DNA from: JACCXG01 sp963785755
GTDB lineage: Bacteria; Acidobacteriota; Vicinamibacteria; Vicinamibacterales; 2-12-FULL-66-21
DNA length: 64,000 nt
Assembly (NCBI GenBank): GCA_963785755.1
Contig: CAWAXG010000050.1
Location: 1-64,000, forward strand
Direction of reading: 5' to 3'
The notes under the pieces are model-generated. The model had not been told where the DNA came from, made no database searches, and saw nothing but the letters and a program-made list of their open reading frames with translations. Shown in pieces: positions 47,844-55,694 of this stretch (position 1 is its first letter; each line of letters begins with the position of its first letter). The position numbers were made by a program, and so were the translations under genes.

Positions 47844-48894
47844 ACCAGAAGCGGGTCAGCCCGTCGGCCGACTCCGCGCCGACGCGGCCGCCGTCCTGCT
47901 CGACGAGCTGCTTGACGATGGCCAGCCCGATGCCCGCGCCGCCGCGCGCCCGGTCGCGCGACTTCTCGACGCGGTAGAAGCGCTCGAAGACGCGCTCGAG
48001 GTCATCGGGCGGGATGCCCTCGCCGGTGTTGGCGATCGACACGAGGACGTCGCCGGGTCGCCGCTCGGCCCGGACGGTGACCGTGCCGCCGCGCGGGCGT
48101 GTAGCGGACGGCGTTCGAGAGCAGGTTGGCGAGGACCTGGGCGAGGCGGTCGGGGTCGGCCCGCGCCGGCAGCGTGGCCGGCACGTCCGATCTCGAGCCG
48201 CAGCCCGGCGCGCTCGATCGACGGCGCCGGCCAGCTCCAGCGCGCATCGCGAGCGCCGCCGCCAGGTCGAGCTCGACCGGCGCGGGCAGGCTCGTGCCGG
48301 CGTCGCCCTCGGCCAGCGCATCGAGCGAGCGCGACAGGCGGACCAGGCGATCGGCCTCCTCGTGGAGCGACTCGTAGGTCGAGCGGTCGGCGGTGATCAC
48401 GCCGTCGCGGAGGGCCTCGAGGTAGCCCTGCAGGTTGGTCAGCGGCGTGCGCAGCTCGTGGGCGGCGTTGGCGATGAAGTCGCGGCGCATCTCCTCCTGC
48501 TGCTCGAGCGAGGCGGCCATCTGGTTGAACGAGTCGGCCAGGCTGGTCAGCTCCTCGGGCCCGTCGCGCGGGACGCGGGCCGCGTAGTCGCCGTCGGCGA
48601 TGCGCCGGGCCGCGGCCCCGATCTCGTCGAGCGGCCGGGCGAGCATCCGGGCGAGGACGACGGCCAGGCCGATGCTCGCGACGACGGCCACGATCGAGGC
48701 CGTGATGACCACGGTCGTGACCGAGTCGGCGTACATGTCCTGGGCGTGCTCGGCCGAGTCGCCGGCTTCCATCATCAGGTCGGTGAAGACCTGCGCCCCG
48801 ACGACGGCGACCCCGACGACGAGGATGACAGCCCGACCGCGGCGCTGGCGATGGCCGCCAGGGCGATCCGACCGGCCAGGCCGCGGACGATCAC
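47827..48894 (-). CDS. BaeS/PhoR-type sensor histidine kinase, frame-broken
   Basis: GTG 48894 overlaps the regulator stop by GTGA. The N-terminal membrane helix (GLAGRIALAAIASAAVGL), extracytoplasmic part (EAGDSAEHAQDMYADS) and second helix (VVVITASIVAVVASIGLAVVL) lead to HAMP (LDEIGAAARRIADGDYAARV). HisKA has the phospho-His in NAAHELRTPLTNLQGYLEAL. After breaks near 48,850, 48,240, 48,190 and 48,100 the HATPase reads VLANLLSNAVRYT, VSIANTGEGIPPDDLERVFE and GGAGIGLAIVKQLVEQDGG. Together with the OmpR-type regulator upstream it forms a two-component system; the signal is unknown. Confidence 0.75.
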
Positions 48895-49659
48895 GAGGCC
48901 GGCTCCCGGGCCGGCTCGGTAGCCGACGCCGCGGACCGTCTGGACGTAGCGCGGCGCTCCGGGTCGTCGTCGAGCTTGTCGCGCAGCCGCCGGATGTGGA
49001 CGTCGATCGTCCGGTCCATGACCTCGTCGGCCTCCTGGCCGTAGACCGCGTCGAGGAGCTGGTCGCGCGACAGGACCCGGCCGTCGGCGCCGAGGATGGC
49101 CTGGAGCAGCCGGAACTCGACGCGGGTCAGGTCGATGACCGCGCCGTCGTCGCGGCGGACCTCGTGGCGGTCGGGGTCGACGGTCAGGTCGGCGTGGCGG
49201 ATGACCGCCTGGCGCGGCGCGGGCTCGGCGGGGAGCGCGGCTCGGGCGGCGCGGCCGGCGCCGTCGCGGCGCAGGATCGACTTGACGCGCAGGACCAGCT
49301 CGGCCGGCGAGAACGGCTTGGGCAGGTAGTCGTCGGCGCCGTCCTCGAGGCCGGCGATGCGGTCGATCGGTCGAGCTTCGCGCGGACAGGATGAGGATCG
49401 GGGTCTGCGCGGCCACGTCGTCGCGGCGGACGGCCCGGATGACGGCCCGGCCATCGAGCTCGGGGAGCATCAGGTCGAGGACGACGAGGGCCGGCTCGTG
49501 GGTCTCGATGGCATCGAGCGCGGCCGGCCCATCGCCCGCGGTCACGACCCGATAGCCCTCGCGCTCCAGGTACGTGCGCACGAGCCGGACGATCTTCGCG
49601 TCATCGTCGACGACGAGGATCGGCGCGGTCGGGATCGCGGGGTCGGGCATGTCGAGCAT
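48891..49659 (-). CDS. OmpR/PhoB-family response regulator, frame-broken
   Basis: The receiver reads PILVVDDDAKIVRLVRTYLE with phospho-Asp in ALVVLDLMLPELDG. After a break near 49,370 it continues GADDYLPKPFSPAELVLRVK (conserved Lys). The winged-helix output domain has DLTRVEFRLLQAILGADGRV, SRDQLLDAVYG and VMDRTIDVHIRRLRDKLDDD, and after a break near 48,950 ends RYVQTVRGVGYR. It overlaps the kinase gene start by 4 bases (GTGA). Confidence 0.8.
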
Positions 49660-49719
49660 GGTAGGTCGCCGATGGTCGCCCGCCCGCGTGTCACGCGCGT
49701 GACGGCTGACGGGATCGCG

Positions 49720-50128
49720 CTAGGTCGGCGGCTCGAGGCGCTCGATCGGCTGGCGGTGCGAGTTCATGGCGAGGGTCACGAGCCAGTCGCCGTCCGGCTC
49801 ACGGCGGAGGAACAGGATGAGCCGGCCGCGGACCTGGAGCGAGGCCTCGCCGCCGCGGTGGACGAGGCGTCTCCTCGTACGTCTCCTGGGCGTAGGCCCG
49901 GTCGCCGTGGACGTCGACGAGGTCGTGGGTCGACCGCCAGGCGCCCGGGTCGTAGTCGGCGAACACCCGTCGCCAGTGGTCGCGGATGGCGTCGCGCCCG
50001 ACCATCTCGCGGCGTGTGCAGGAGGAGCAGTCGGGCGTCCTCGGCGAACCGCTCGGCCAGCGCATCGGGGTCGCCGCGAGGCGAAGATCCGATCGAAGCG
50101 TCTCGAGTGCGGCGCGGACGTCGTCCAT
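49720..50128 (-). CDS. SnoaL/DUF4440-like small protein, frame-broken
   Basis: About 135 residues restored over three frames: MDDVRAALETLRSDL, then GDPDALAERFAEDARLLLLHT. MVGRDAIRDHWRRVFADYDPG and WRSTHDLVDVHGDRAYAQET follow, and finally GRLILFLRREPDGDWLVTLA with TAG at 49720-49722. The order of elements is that of NTF2-like ketosteroid-isomerase/SnoaL folds. No catalytic residues can be assigned. It lies 49 bases from the SOS box of imuA, transcribed away from it. Confidence 0.65.
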
Positions 50129-50177
50129 CGCGGCAGTCTAGGAGGTCGACCAGCCGCATTTCGGGCTTGTCTGCGTC

Positions 50178-50189
50178 GAACAGATGTTC
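50178..50189. promoter_or_regulatory. LexA-type SOS box upstream of imuA
   Basis: GAACAGATGTTC fits the GAAC-N4-GTTC consensus of Bacillus/Actinobacteria-type LexA. It ends 15 bases before the imuA start codon, so it must overlap the promoter. A second perfect box precedes dnaE2 at 55677, which supports both. Confidence 0.8.
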
Positions 50190-50204
50190 TAATCTAGCCG
50201 TCCG

Positions 50205-51075
50205 ATGACGACCCCCCGCGGTGCTGTGGACGACGCCGTCGCGGGCCTCCAGGCCCGCTGGGGTGCGGCAGCTCCGCGGACCCTCGGGGCGCTGGCCCTG
50301 GTGCCGGAGCCCGCCGAGCCGGACGCGCCGCCGCCGAGCCCCTCATCACCCCGCTCCCCGGCGAGCGCGTCGTCCGGACCGGCTTCCCGGCCCTCGACGC
50401 CATCCTCGGCCCGGGTGGTCTGCCGACCTCGGCCAGCGTGGCCATCCGGGGCGACGGCTCGAGCGGGCGGACGACGCTCGCCCACCGGGTCGCCGCCGAA
50501 GCGCAGGCGCAGGGCTCGGTCGTCGCCTGGCTGGACCTGTCGCGCAGCTTCGACCCGGTCGAGGCCGTCGCCCGCGGCCTGCGCCTCGAATGGCTCGTGG
50601 TCATCACGCCCCACAGCCTCGACGAGGGGCTGTCGATCGCCGGCAGCCTGCTCGCCGGTCGCTCGGTCGACCTGCTCGTGCTGGACCTGCCCGGCGGTCG
50701 ACTCGCCCGCAGCGACACCCCGTCGAAGGTCGCCGACCGGCTCCATCGCCTGGCCGCCCTGGCCCGCCGGGCGGAGACGCTCCTGCTCGTGCTCGATGCC
50801 CCTGGACTCGGTGGCGGGCTTGCCGATCGCGGTCGACCAGGCGACCGGCATCCGGCTCGAGCTGACCCGCCGGGCCTGGATCCGCCTGCGTGGCGACATC
50901 GTCGGCCAGACCACCGAGGCGCTCGTCGCCCACGACCGCTATGGCCGGCCGGGCCGGTCGGCGAGCCTCCGGATCCTCTACGCCGAGGGCGGCGAGCGGG
51001 ACGCGTGTCTCGCCCGGGACGCCCTGCTCATCGACCCCGCCCCCACCGAAGAGGCCCCCGATCGCGAGTCCGACC
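50205..51075 (+). CDS. imuA: ImuA-like RecA-fold protein of the mutasome, frame-broken
   Basis: It starts at ATG 50205. After a break near 50,335 it reads FPALDAILGPGGLPTSASVA, IRGDGSSGRTTLAHRVAAEA (P-loop-like, GDGSSGRTT) and VVAWLDLSRSFDPVEAVARG. Next comes VDLLVLDLPGG and, after another break near 50,810, GLPIAVDQATGIRLELTRRA and RPGRSASLRILY. This is the RecA/SulA-like first protein of LexA-controlled imuA-imuB-dnaE2 cassettes, which recruits the error-prone polymerase complex. Its stop is not visible before the imuB start, so a further break near the 3' end is likely. The end is set at the imuB start. Confidence 0.7.
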
Positions 51076-52332
51076 ATGCGACGCCTGCACGTCTTCGTGC
51101 CGCACCTCTCCCTGGGCCTGGCACGGGCCCGCCGCTCCGAGCCCTTCCCGACCGGCCCGCTCGTCCTGGGCGGCCGGCCGTGGGACCCGGGACCGGTCAT
51201 CGACGCCAGCCCGGACGCGCGAGCCCTCGGCGTCCGGCGCGGGATGCCCCTCGGGAGCGCCCATCGACTCGTCCCTGAGGCGACCTTCGTCGAGCCCGAC
51301 CTCGACGCCGACCGGCTCGCGGCCGAGACCGTCTTCGAGGCGCTCGCCCGGCTGACGCCGTCCCTGGCCGGGAGTGGTGACCCGACGACCGCGGCGTTCG
51401 GCCAGTTCGAGCTGGGCATCGATGGCCTCGAGCCGTTGTGGGGCACCGAGCCGGTGCTCGTCGAGCGGGTCGCGACGGCGGTCCGCGGCGTCCTGCCCGG
51501 GGAGCCGTCAGCGGCCATCGGCATCGCCGGCACCCAGTTCGCGGCGACGATCGCCGCGGTCGCCGCTCGGCCCGATCGTCCGGTCCTCGTCCCGGCCGGT
51601 GGCGATGCCGCATTCCTGGCCGATCGTCCGTCGGGCCTGCTCACGACCGACGCCGACGTCCGGGCGCGACTCCGACGCTTCGGGCTGCGCCACATCGGGG
51701 CCGTGGCCGAGCTGCCGCGGTCGGCCCTCATCGCCCGCTTCGGCGAGGAGGGCGCGCGGCTCCATGCCCGGGCCAACGGCCAGGAGACCGACCCCTTCCG
51801 CCCTCGCCACGCTCCGGAGCGTCTGGCCCTGGCCGTGCCCATCGAGCCGCCCGTCGAGGACCTCGAGCCGCTGCGCTTCGTGCTCCACCGTCTCGTCGCG
51901 GCGCTCGCCGCCCAGATCACCGCTCGTGGCCTGGCCGCCGATCGCGCGGTCCTGACCCTCGAGCTCGACCTCGCCTTCGCGCCCCGCGACACGCCGCCGC
52001 GGATCACCGTCGAGCAGCGCTTCCCGGAGCCCACCGCGGACGCCGAGGCCGTCGAACGCCTGCTCTTCGCCCGGCTCGAGCGTGAGCCACCGCCGGCGGC
52101 GGTCCAGCGGCTCGACCTGGAGCTGCGCGGCACGACCGCGGCCGCCGGCCAGCAGCTCCCGCTGTTCGTGCCCCAGGCCGCGCGCTCGGCCCGGCTCGGC
52201 TGGCAGCTCGCCCGGCTCGCCCTGACCTACGGCGAGGATCGCATCCGGCGGGTCGCCATCGTCGACCCGGAGGCGCCCCTGCCCGAGGACCGCTGGCGCT
52301 GGCTGCCGGTCGGGCTGGAGGGGGAGGGGTGA
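51076..52332 (+). CDS. imuB: ImuB, catalytically inactive Y-family polymerase homologue
   Basis: 418 residues, intact frame. Y-family (DinB-like) fold opening RRLHVFVPHLSLGLARAR. The catalytic acid pair of active enzymes (D-x-D-x-F in the first strand) is replaced by V-P-H. The little-finger/thumb elements are kept (DADVRARLRRFGLRHIGAVA, ELPRSALIARFGEEGARLHA, ARANGQETDPFRP), as is the ImuB C-terminus ending RWRWLPVGLEGEG. ImuB acts as an adaptor that brings DnaE2 to the beta clamp. A near C-terminal QLPLF (in AAGQQLPLFVPQ) looks like a clamp-binding motif. ATG 51076 is the start. The stop overlaps the DUF6504 start (GTGA). Confidence 0.85.
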   Translation: MRRLHVFVPHLSLGLARARRSEPFPTGPLVLGGRPWDPGPVIDASPDARALGVRRGMPLGSAHRLVPEATFVEPDLDADRLAAETVFEALARLTPSLAGSGDPTTAAFGQFELGIDGLEPLWGTEPVLVERVATAVRGVLPGEPSAAIGIAGTQFAATIAAVAARPDRPVLVPAGGDAAFLADRPSGLLTTDADVRARLRRFGLRHIGAVAELPRSALIARFGEEGARLHARANGQETDPFRPRHAPERLALAVPIEPPVEDLEPLRFVLHRLVAALAAQITARGLAADRAVLTLELDLAFAPRDTPPRITVEQRFPEPTADAEAVERLLFARLEREPPPAAVQRLDLELRGTTAAAGQQLPLFVPQAARSARLGWQLARLALTYGEDRIRRVAIVDPEAPLPEDRWRWLPVGLEGEG

Positions 52333-52577
52333 CGCGCTTGCTCCGTGAGCACCCGCTGATCGACGTCGAGCTCGATGAGGACGGCCGCCTGCTGGCCATC
52401 CGCTGGAACGGCCGGCGCGAGGCGGTCGAGGTGTGCAATCGCTGGCGGGTCGAGGAGACGTGGTGGCGCGACCCGATCGCGCGCGACTACTGCAAGGTCG
52501 TGGGCGAGCGCTGGCTGGCCCTCGTCTACCACGACCGGGTCGCCGGGACGTGGCACCTGGAGCGGCTCTACGACTGA
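52329..52577 (+). CDS. DUF6504 family protein
   Basis: 82 residues, GTG start at 52329 overlapping the imuB stop by 4 bases. It reads HPLIDVELDEDGRLLAIRWN, RREAVEVCNRWRVEETWW and GTWHLERLYD. Genes of this family are regularly found directly after imuB or in DNA-repair cassettes of high-GC bacteria, and coupling by overlap here supports a mutasome-related role; the function is not known. The frame is intact. Its 3' end overlaps the convergent DUF4260 gene by 10 bases. Confidence 0.8.
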   Translation: MTRLLREHPLIDVELDEDGRLLAIRWNGRREAVEVCNRWRVEETWWRDPIARDYCKVVGERWLALVYHDRVAGTWHLERLYD

Positions 52578-52964
52578 ACGGCGGCGTCGCGCCGGCCCTT
52601 GCCGATGCGCCCGAGATGCGTGTCGTGGAAGGACGTCGGCAGCTTCAGTCCGTACCCGAAGGCCCGGTCCATCCCGACGTGGGCGACGAGGATCGCTCCG
52701 GCGATGACCAGCCACGTCTGGCCGGCCAGGAACCCGAGCCCGAGCACGGCCAGACCGAGCGCCCAGTTGTGGGCGACGTTGTAGAGCAGCGCCCCGAGCT
52801 TCGGGTCGCGCAGGTAGCCGACCATCGAGACGTCGGGCACCAGGAGCAAGGGGATGAGCGCGAGCCACGGCGCCGCCGTTGGCGAGGTACAGCGCGACGC
52901 CGGCCCCGAAGGCCGCGACGCCTTCCAGCCGAAGGAGCGAGAGGACGGTTCGGTCGGTGATCAT
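52568..52964 (-). CDS. DUF4260 family membrane protein, one frame break
   Basis: About 130 residues. It starts MITDRTVLSLLRLEGVAAFG (ATG 52964), then after a break near 52,865 reads PLLLVPDVSMVGYLRDPKLG, NVAHNWALGLAVLGLGFL and AGAILVAHVGMDRAFGYGLK, closing FHDTHLGRIGK. These are the family's membrane helices and the conserved D-x-x-M and HVGMDR motifs. Function unknown. It is divergent from the tetR gene across a 55-base region with a clear operator, so it is the likely target of that repressor. Confidence 0.8.
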
Positions 52965-52989
52965 GATGGCTACGATACATAGCGTTCAT

Positions 52990-53006
52990 GGCTACTGTCA
53001 ATAGCC
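52990..53006. promoter_or_regulatory. palindromic operator in the DUF4260-tetR divergent region
   Basis: GGCTACTGTCAATAGCC is a 17-base inverted repeat (GGCTA-TG-CA-TAGCC matched). It abuts a -10-like TATACT at 53007-53012, which itself lies 8 bases before the tetR ATG. Bound repressor would cover both the -10 of tetR and the region upstream of the DUF4260 gene. Confidence 0.7.
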
Positions 53007-53019
53007 TATACTCGGCGAC

Positions 53020-53598
53020 ATGCCGGCACCAGCCAGGACCTCCCGAGACGCGATCCTGCGGGCGGCCCGCCAGCTCCTCGAGGAGCGTGGGCTCGACGCC
53101 TTGACCATGCAGGCCGTGGCCGAGCGGGTCGGCGTCCGGGCCCCGTCCCTGTACAAGCACGTGCCCGATCGGGCCGGTCTCGTCCAGGCGGTCATCGACG
53201 ACGTCCTGGCCGACCTCGTGGCGGCGCTGGCCGTCGCCCGACCGCGGCCGGACCCGCGTGCCGACCTGCGTCGCGTCGCCCGTCGCTACCGCGCCTTCGT
53301 GCGCGCCAATCCGGCCGGCTACGCGCTCCTGTTCTCCGCGCCGGTGGCCGGCGCGTCCATCGACGAGGTGGCCCTCGCGGACGTCGGCCGCCCGATCGTC
53401 GGCGCCACCGCGCGTCTGGTCGGGGACGGGGAGGCGCTGCCGCTGGCACGGACGATCGTGGCCTGGGCGCACGGGTTCGTCAGCATGGAGCTGGCGGGAG
53501 CGTTCCGGCTCGGCGGCGACCTCGAGGTCGCCTACGCGACCGGGCTCGAGGTGATCCTCGACGGGATCAGCGGACGGGCGAACCCGCCATCAGGCTGA
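53020..53598 (+). CDS. TetR/AcrR-family regulator (WHG-domain type)
   Basis: 192 residues, intact frame. The N-terminal helix-turn-helix reads AILRAARQLLEERGLDALTM, then AVAERVGVRAPSLYKHVPDR. The C-terminal domain has YRAFVRANPAGYALLFSAPV and ARTIVAWAHGFVSMELAGAF, the latter resembling the TetR_C 'WHG' group. It is expected to repress itself and the divergent DUF4260 gene through the palindrome at 52990. The inducer is unknown. ATG 53020 follows the TATACT hexamer by only 8 bases, so the mRNA may be leaderless or nearly so. Confidence 0.85.
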   Translation: MPAPARTSRDAILRAARQLLEERGLDALTMQAVAERVGVRAPSLYKHVPDRAGLVQAVIDDVLADLVAALAVARPRPDPRADLRRVARRYRAFVRANPAGYALLFSAPVAGASIDEVALADVGRPIVGATARLVGDGEALPLARTIVAWAHGFVSMELAGAFRLGGDLEVAYATGLEVILDGISGRANPPSG

Positions 53599-53671
53599 CG
53601 ACGAAGAGCACGAGGAAGACCCCGATCACGAGGACCAGGGCTCCAAGGTCGCGTGGCTGCGCTGACTGCAT
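53567..53671 (-). CDS. small single-pass membrane protein (tentative)
   Basis: A 34-residue frame from ATG 53671, MQSAQPRDLGALVLVIGVFL, continuing VLFVVSLMAGSPVR. It would form one membrane helix after a short polar N-terminus. It overlaps the tetR 3' end by 32 bases on the opposite strand. The composition is right for a small membrane protein, but no family or clear ribosome site supports it. Confidence 0.35.
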   Translation of the reverse strand: MQSAQPRDLGALVLVIGVFLVLFVVSLMAGSPVR

Positions 53672-53820
53672 CGCGTGGCCTCCCCCAAGGAGCGCGAGGA
53701 CCGGACCCCAACGCCGATCCACCCGCAGCATAGACGCGTGGGCGTTCGGATATGTCGCGCGAACGCACCACCCATGGTGCGCGGACGCAGCGCGTCGGCG
53801 GCCCGGCCGCTGACCGCGGG

Positions 53821-53931
53821 TCAGGCGGTCTCGGCGGCCGGGATGTTGGCGACGAGGATGATCGCCACGAGGCTGAACAGGACGACCGCCAGGATGATCG
53901 GCCCGATGATGTCGCGGGTGCGGAGCGGCAT
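53821..53931 (-). CDS. small single-pass membrane protein
   Basis: A 36-residue frame from ATG 53931 with GAGGGA about 6 bases upstream. It reads MPLRTRDIIGPIILAVVLFS and continues LVAIILVANIPAAETA: a basic N-terminus and one strong membrane helix. It lies 12 bases downstream of the lipoprotein gene on the same strand, so it is probably expressed with it. Function unknown. Confidence 0.5.
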   Translation of the reverse strand: MPLRTRDIIGPIILAVVLFSLVAIILVANIPAAETA

Positions 53932-53943
53932 GGTTCCCTCGGC

Positions 53944-54483
53944 TCAGCTGGCGGGGCAGTCCGCCCCGTAGCGGACGGTGACGAGGACGAGCTCGCCCAG
54001 CGGGGCGATCGTGGTCTGGATCCGACAGGTCCCGTCGCCGACCGAGTCGAGCACGAAGCTCGCGTCCTCGAGCGGCCCCGACAGGCCCTCCGTACTGTAC
54101 GTCGCGGTCTCCATGGCCGCCTGCAACCAGGTCGAGATCTCGGCCGCGTCGCCGCCCTCGACGGCGTACGCGTCGCTGACCGGATCGGCCGTGGCGTCGT
54201 CGGCGTCGCGCGCGCCGGTGAAGCGCGGGAAGCCGGCCGGGACGCCGTCCCAGATGCGCCCCCACTCGGTGTCCGACTGAGCCGGCCCCGCCGACGCGTC
54301 CGGGCTCGCCGGGGCGTCCGACGGCGCCACCGAGGGTGGCGCGGCGTCGGCTCCGACGGGGCCGCCGAGGGGGCACCGATGGGGCCAGGCTGCGTTCGCC
54401 GCTGGCGGCGATGCGCCGCACGCGGCGAGGGCGAGGACGACGAGCGGGAGCCCGAGGGCAAGGCGGCGGGGTCGCGTGGTCAT
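53944..54483 (-). CDS. lipoprotein of unknown function
   Basis: 179 residues with a lipobox (LALAAC22). A Pro/Ala/Ser-rich linker (PSVAPSDAPASPDASAGPAQ) precedes a globular domain: WDGVPAGFPRFTGARDADD, AAEISTWLQAAMETATYSTE, FVLDSVGDGTCRIQTTIAPL and VLVTVRYGADCPAS, with two Cys that could pair. I do not recognise the family. The frame is intact. It sits 15 bases downstream of the amidase gene on the same strand. Confidence 0.65.
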   Translation of the reverse strand: MTTRPRRLALGLPLVVLALAACGASPPAANAAWPHRCPLGGPVGADAAPPSVAPSDAPASPDASAGPAQSDTEWGRIWDGVPAGFPRFTGARDADDATADPVSDAYAVEGGDAAEISTWLQAAMETATYSTEGLSGPLEDASFVLDSVGDGTCRIQTTIAPLGELVLVTVRYGADCPAS

Positions 54484-54498
54484 GCCCGAGAGTCTGGG

Positions 54499-55284
54499 CT
54501 ATTCCCCGAGGAAGCGCCGGATCCCGGCCACGATGCCGTCGGCGTACTTGGCTCGACCGGTGCTCGAGGTCATCCGCGCCGCGTCGCCGGCGTTCTTCAT
54601 GTTGCCGCACTCGACGAGGACGATGGGCACGTCGGACAGGTTCATCGTGCCCAGGTTCGAGCGCGACTTGATGCCGTTCGTCGCGTAGTAGTTGGCGATG
54701 GGCAGGCCGACCGAGGCCATCCCGTCGCGCATCGCCCTGGCCAGGACCGTCGAGCGGTCGGCGATGGCCGTCGAGAACGCCGCCGCACGGGTCGGCTTCA
54801 TGATCGAGAAGCCGCGGAAGTCCGAGTCCGCGCCGTCGGCGTGGATGCTCACCTCGAGCGCCGCGCTGGCGTTGCCGCCGAGCCGCGAGCGGACGTCGAC
54901 GCACGGGCCGACGCCGTCATCGCGCTGGCGGGTCATGACCACCCGAGCGCCGAGCGCCTCGAGCCGGGTCTTGACCAGGTTGCTCACCAACCAGTTGAAG
55001 CGGTGCTCCGGATAGCCGGCCTTGGTCGCGGTCCCGGTCCGGTTGCAGTGGTTCCACATGTTGCCGACCCAGACCATGTGCGAGATCAGCTCGGGGTGGC
55101 TGGCGTTGCCGCCGTTGTGCCCGGGATCGATGGCGATGACGTAGCCGAGCAGCGGCGTGGGCGACGGCCGTTCGTCCATGGGCCGGGTCGTGGCGTTGAC
55201 CGGCGTGACGGCGACCGCGGCGAGGAGGATCGCGGCGAGCCAGCGCACGGGCGATGACGACGGGCACGTGGCGGCGGTGGGCAT
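54499..55284 (-). CDS. N-acetylmuramoyl-L-alanine amidase (Amidase_3)
   Basis: About 261 residues with an N-terminal signal (VRWLAAILLAAVAVTPVNAT). The Amidase_3 domain starts LLGYVIAIDPGHNGGNASHP (Zn ligand His in DPGHNG) and has VKTRLEALGARVVMTRQRDD. ALEVSIHADGADSDFRGFSI follows (second His), and the catalytic/ligand Glu is in PIVLVECGNMKNAGDAARM. It cleaves the amide between MurNAc and the stem peptide. An additional Asn/Cys-rich loop (MWNHCNRTGTATKAGYPEHR) lies before the first helix. The frame is intact and the ATG at 55284 gives the normal length. Confidence 0.85.
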   Translation of the reverse strand: MPTAATCPSSSPVRWLAAILLAAVAVTPVNATTRPMDERPSPTPLLGYVIAIDPGHNGGNASHPELISHMVWVGNMWNHCNRTGTATKAGYPEHRFNWLVSNLVKTRLEALGARVVMTRQRDDGVGPCVDVRSRLGGNASAALEVSIHADGADSDFRGFSIMKPTRAAAFSTAIADRSTVLARAMRDGMASVGLPIANYYATNGIKSRSNLGTMNLSDVPIVLVECGNMKNAGDAARMTSSTGRAKYADGIVAGIRRFLGE

Positions 55285-55486
55285 CGCGGGACCTCGAGCG
55301 GCGTCGCGTCGAGGATACGCCGGGGCGCAAACATGGCAGGACCCCCGTCGCCCCCATGCGACGAGGGTCCTGCGGCCGGAGAGCCGTCGCTCACCGACGG
55401 TCCGGCGGGGTCGACGTCGACCATCGCGGTCGAAGCGTCGCCCGATCGTCCCGAGCCCCCAGGCGCCGAGACGGTTGGTGGTGGTC
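55285..55486. other. intergenic, nothing assigned
   Basis: About 200 bases between two minus-strand genes. I see no gene or clear regulatory element. Confidence 0.35.
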
Positions 55487-55627
55487 CTAGATCGCCGCCT
55501 GGGCTGCCAACGCGACCGGCAGGAGGACGAGGATCAGGAGCATGGCCGTCCCCACGGCGAAGGCCGTCCGGAGCGCGGTGAAGGCCACCGGTCGGAGCGG
55601 GCGATCGAGGTGGTTGGGCGCATGCAT
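55487..55627 (-). CDS. small single-pass membrane protein divergent from dnaE2
   Basis: A 46-residue frame from ATG 55627 (AAGGAC upstream) to TAG 55487. It reads MHAPNHLDRPLRPVAFTALR, then one membrane helix (AVGTAMLLILVLLPVALAAQ) and AAI. It lies head-to-head with dnaE2, 67 bases apart, with the LexA box between them, so it might also be under SOS control. No family recognised. Confidence 0.5.
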   Translation of the reverse strand: MHAPNHLDRPLRPVAFTALRTAFAVGTAMLLILVLLPVALAAQAAI

Positions 55628-55676
55628 GTCCTTGTAGACGCGGCGACGGGGCCGCTTGTTTCACGGTGACATCGTA

Positions 55677-55688
55677 GAACGTTTGTTC
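55677..55688. promoter_or_regulatory. LexA-type SOS box upstream of dnaE2
   Basis: GAACGTTTGTTC, extended to the palindrome TAGAAC-N4-GTTCTA (55675-55690), is a perfect GAAC-N4-GTTC LexA site. It ends 6 bases before the GTG at 55695, so it overlaps the dnaE2 promoter or transcript start. It matches the site before imuA at 50178. Confidence 0.85.
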
Positions 55689-55694
55689 TATCCT

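Noticed and set aside
53752..55257. Plus-strand open frame of 501 codons
   Set aside because: Antisense to an intact amidase and lipoprotein; long antisense frames are expected at this GC content.
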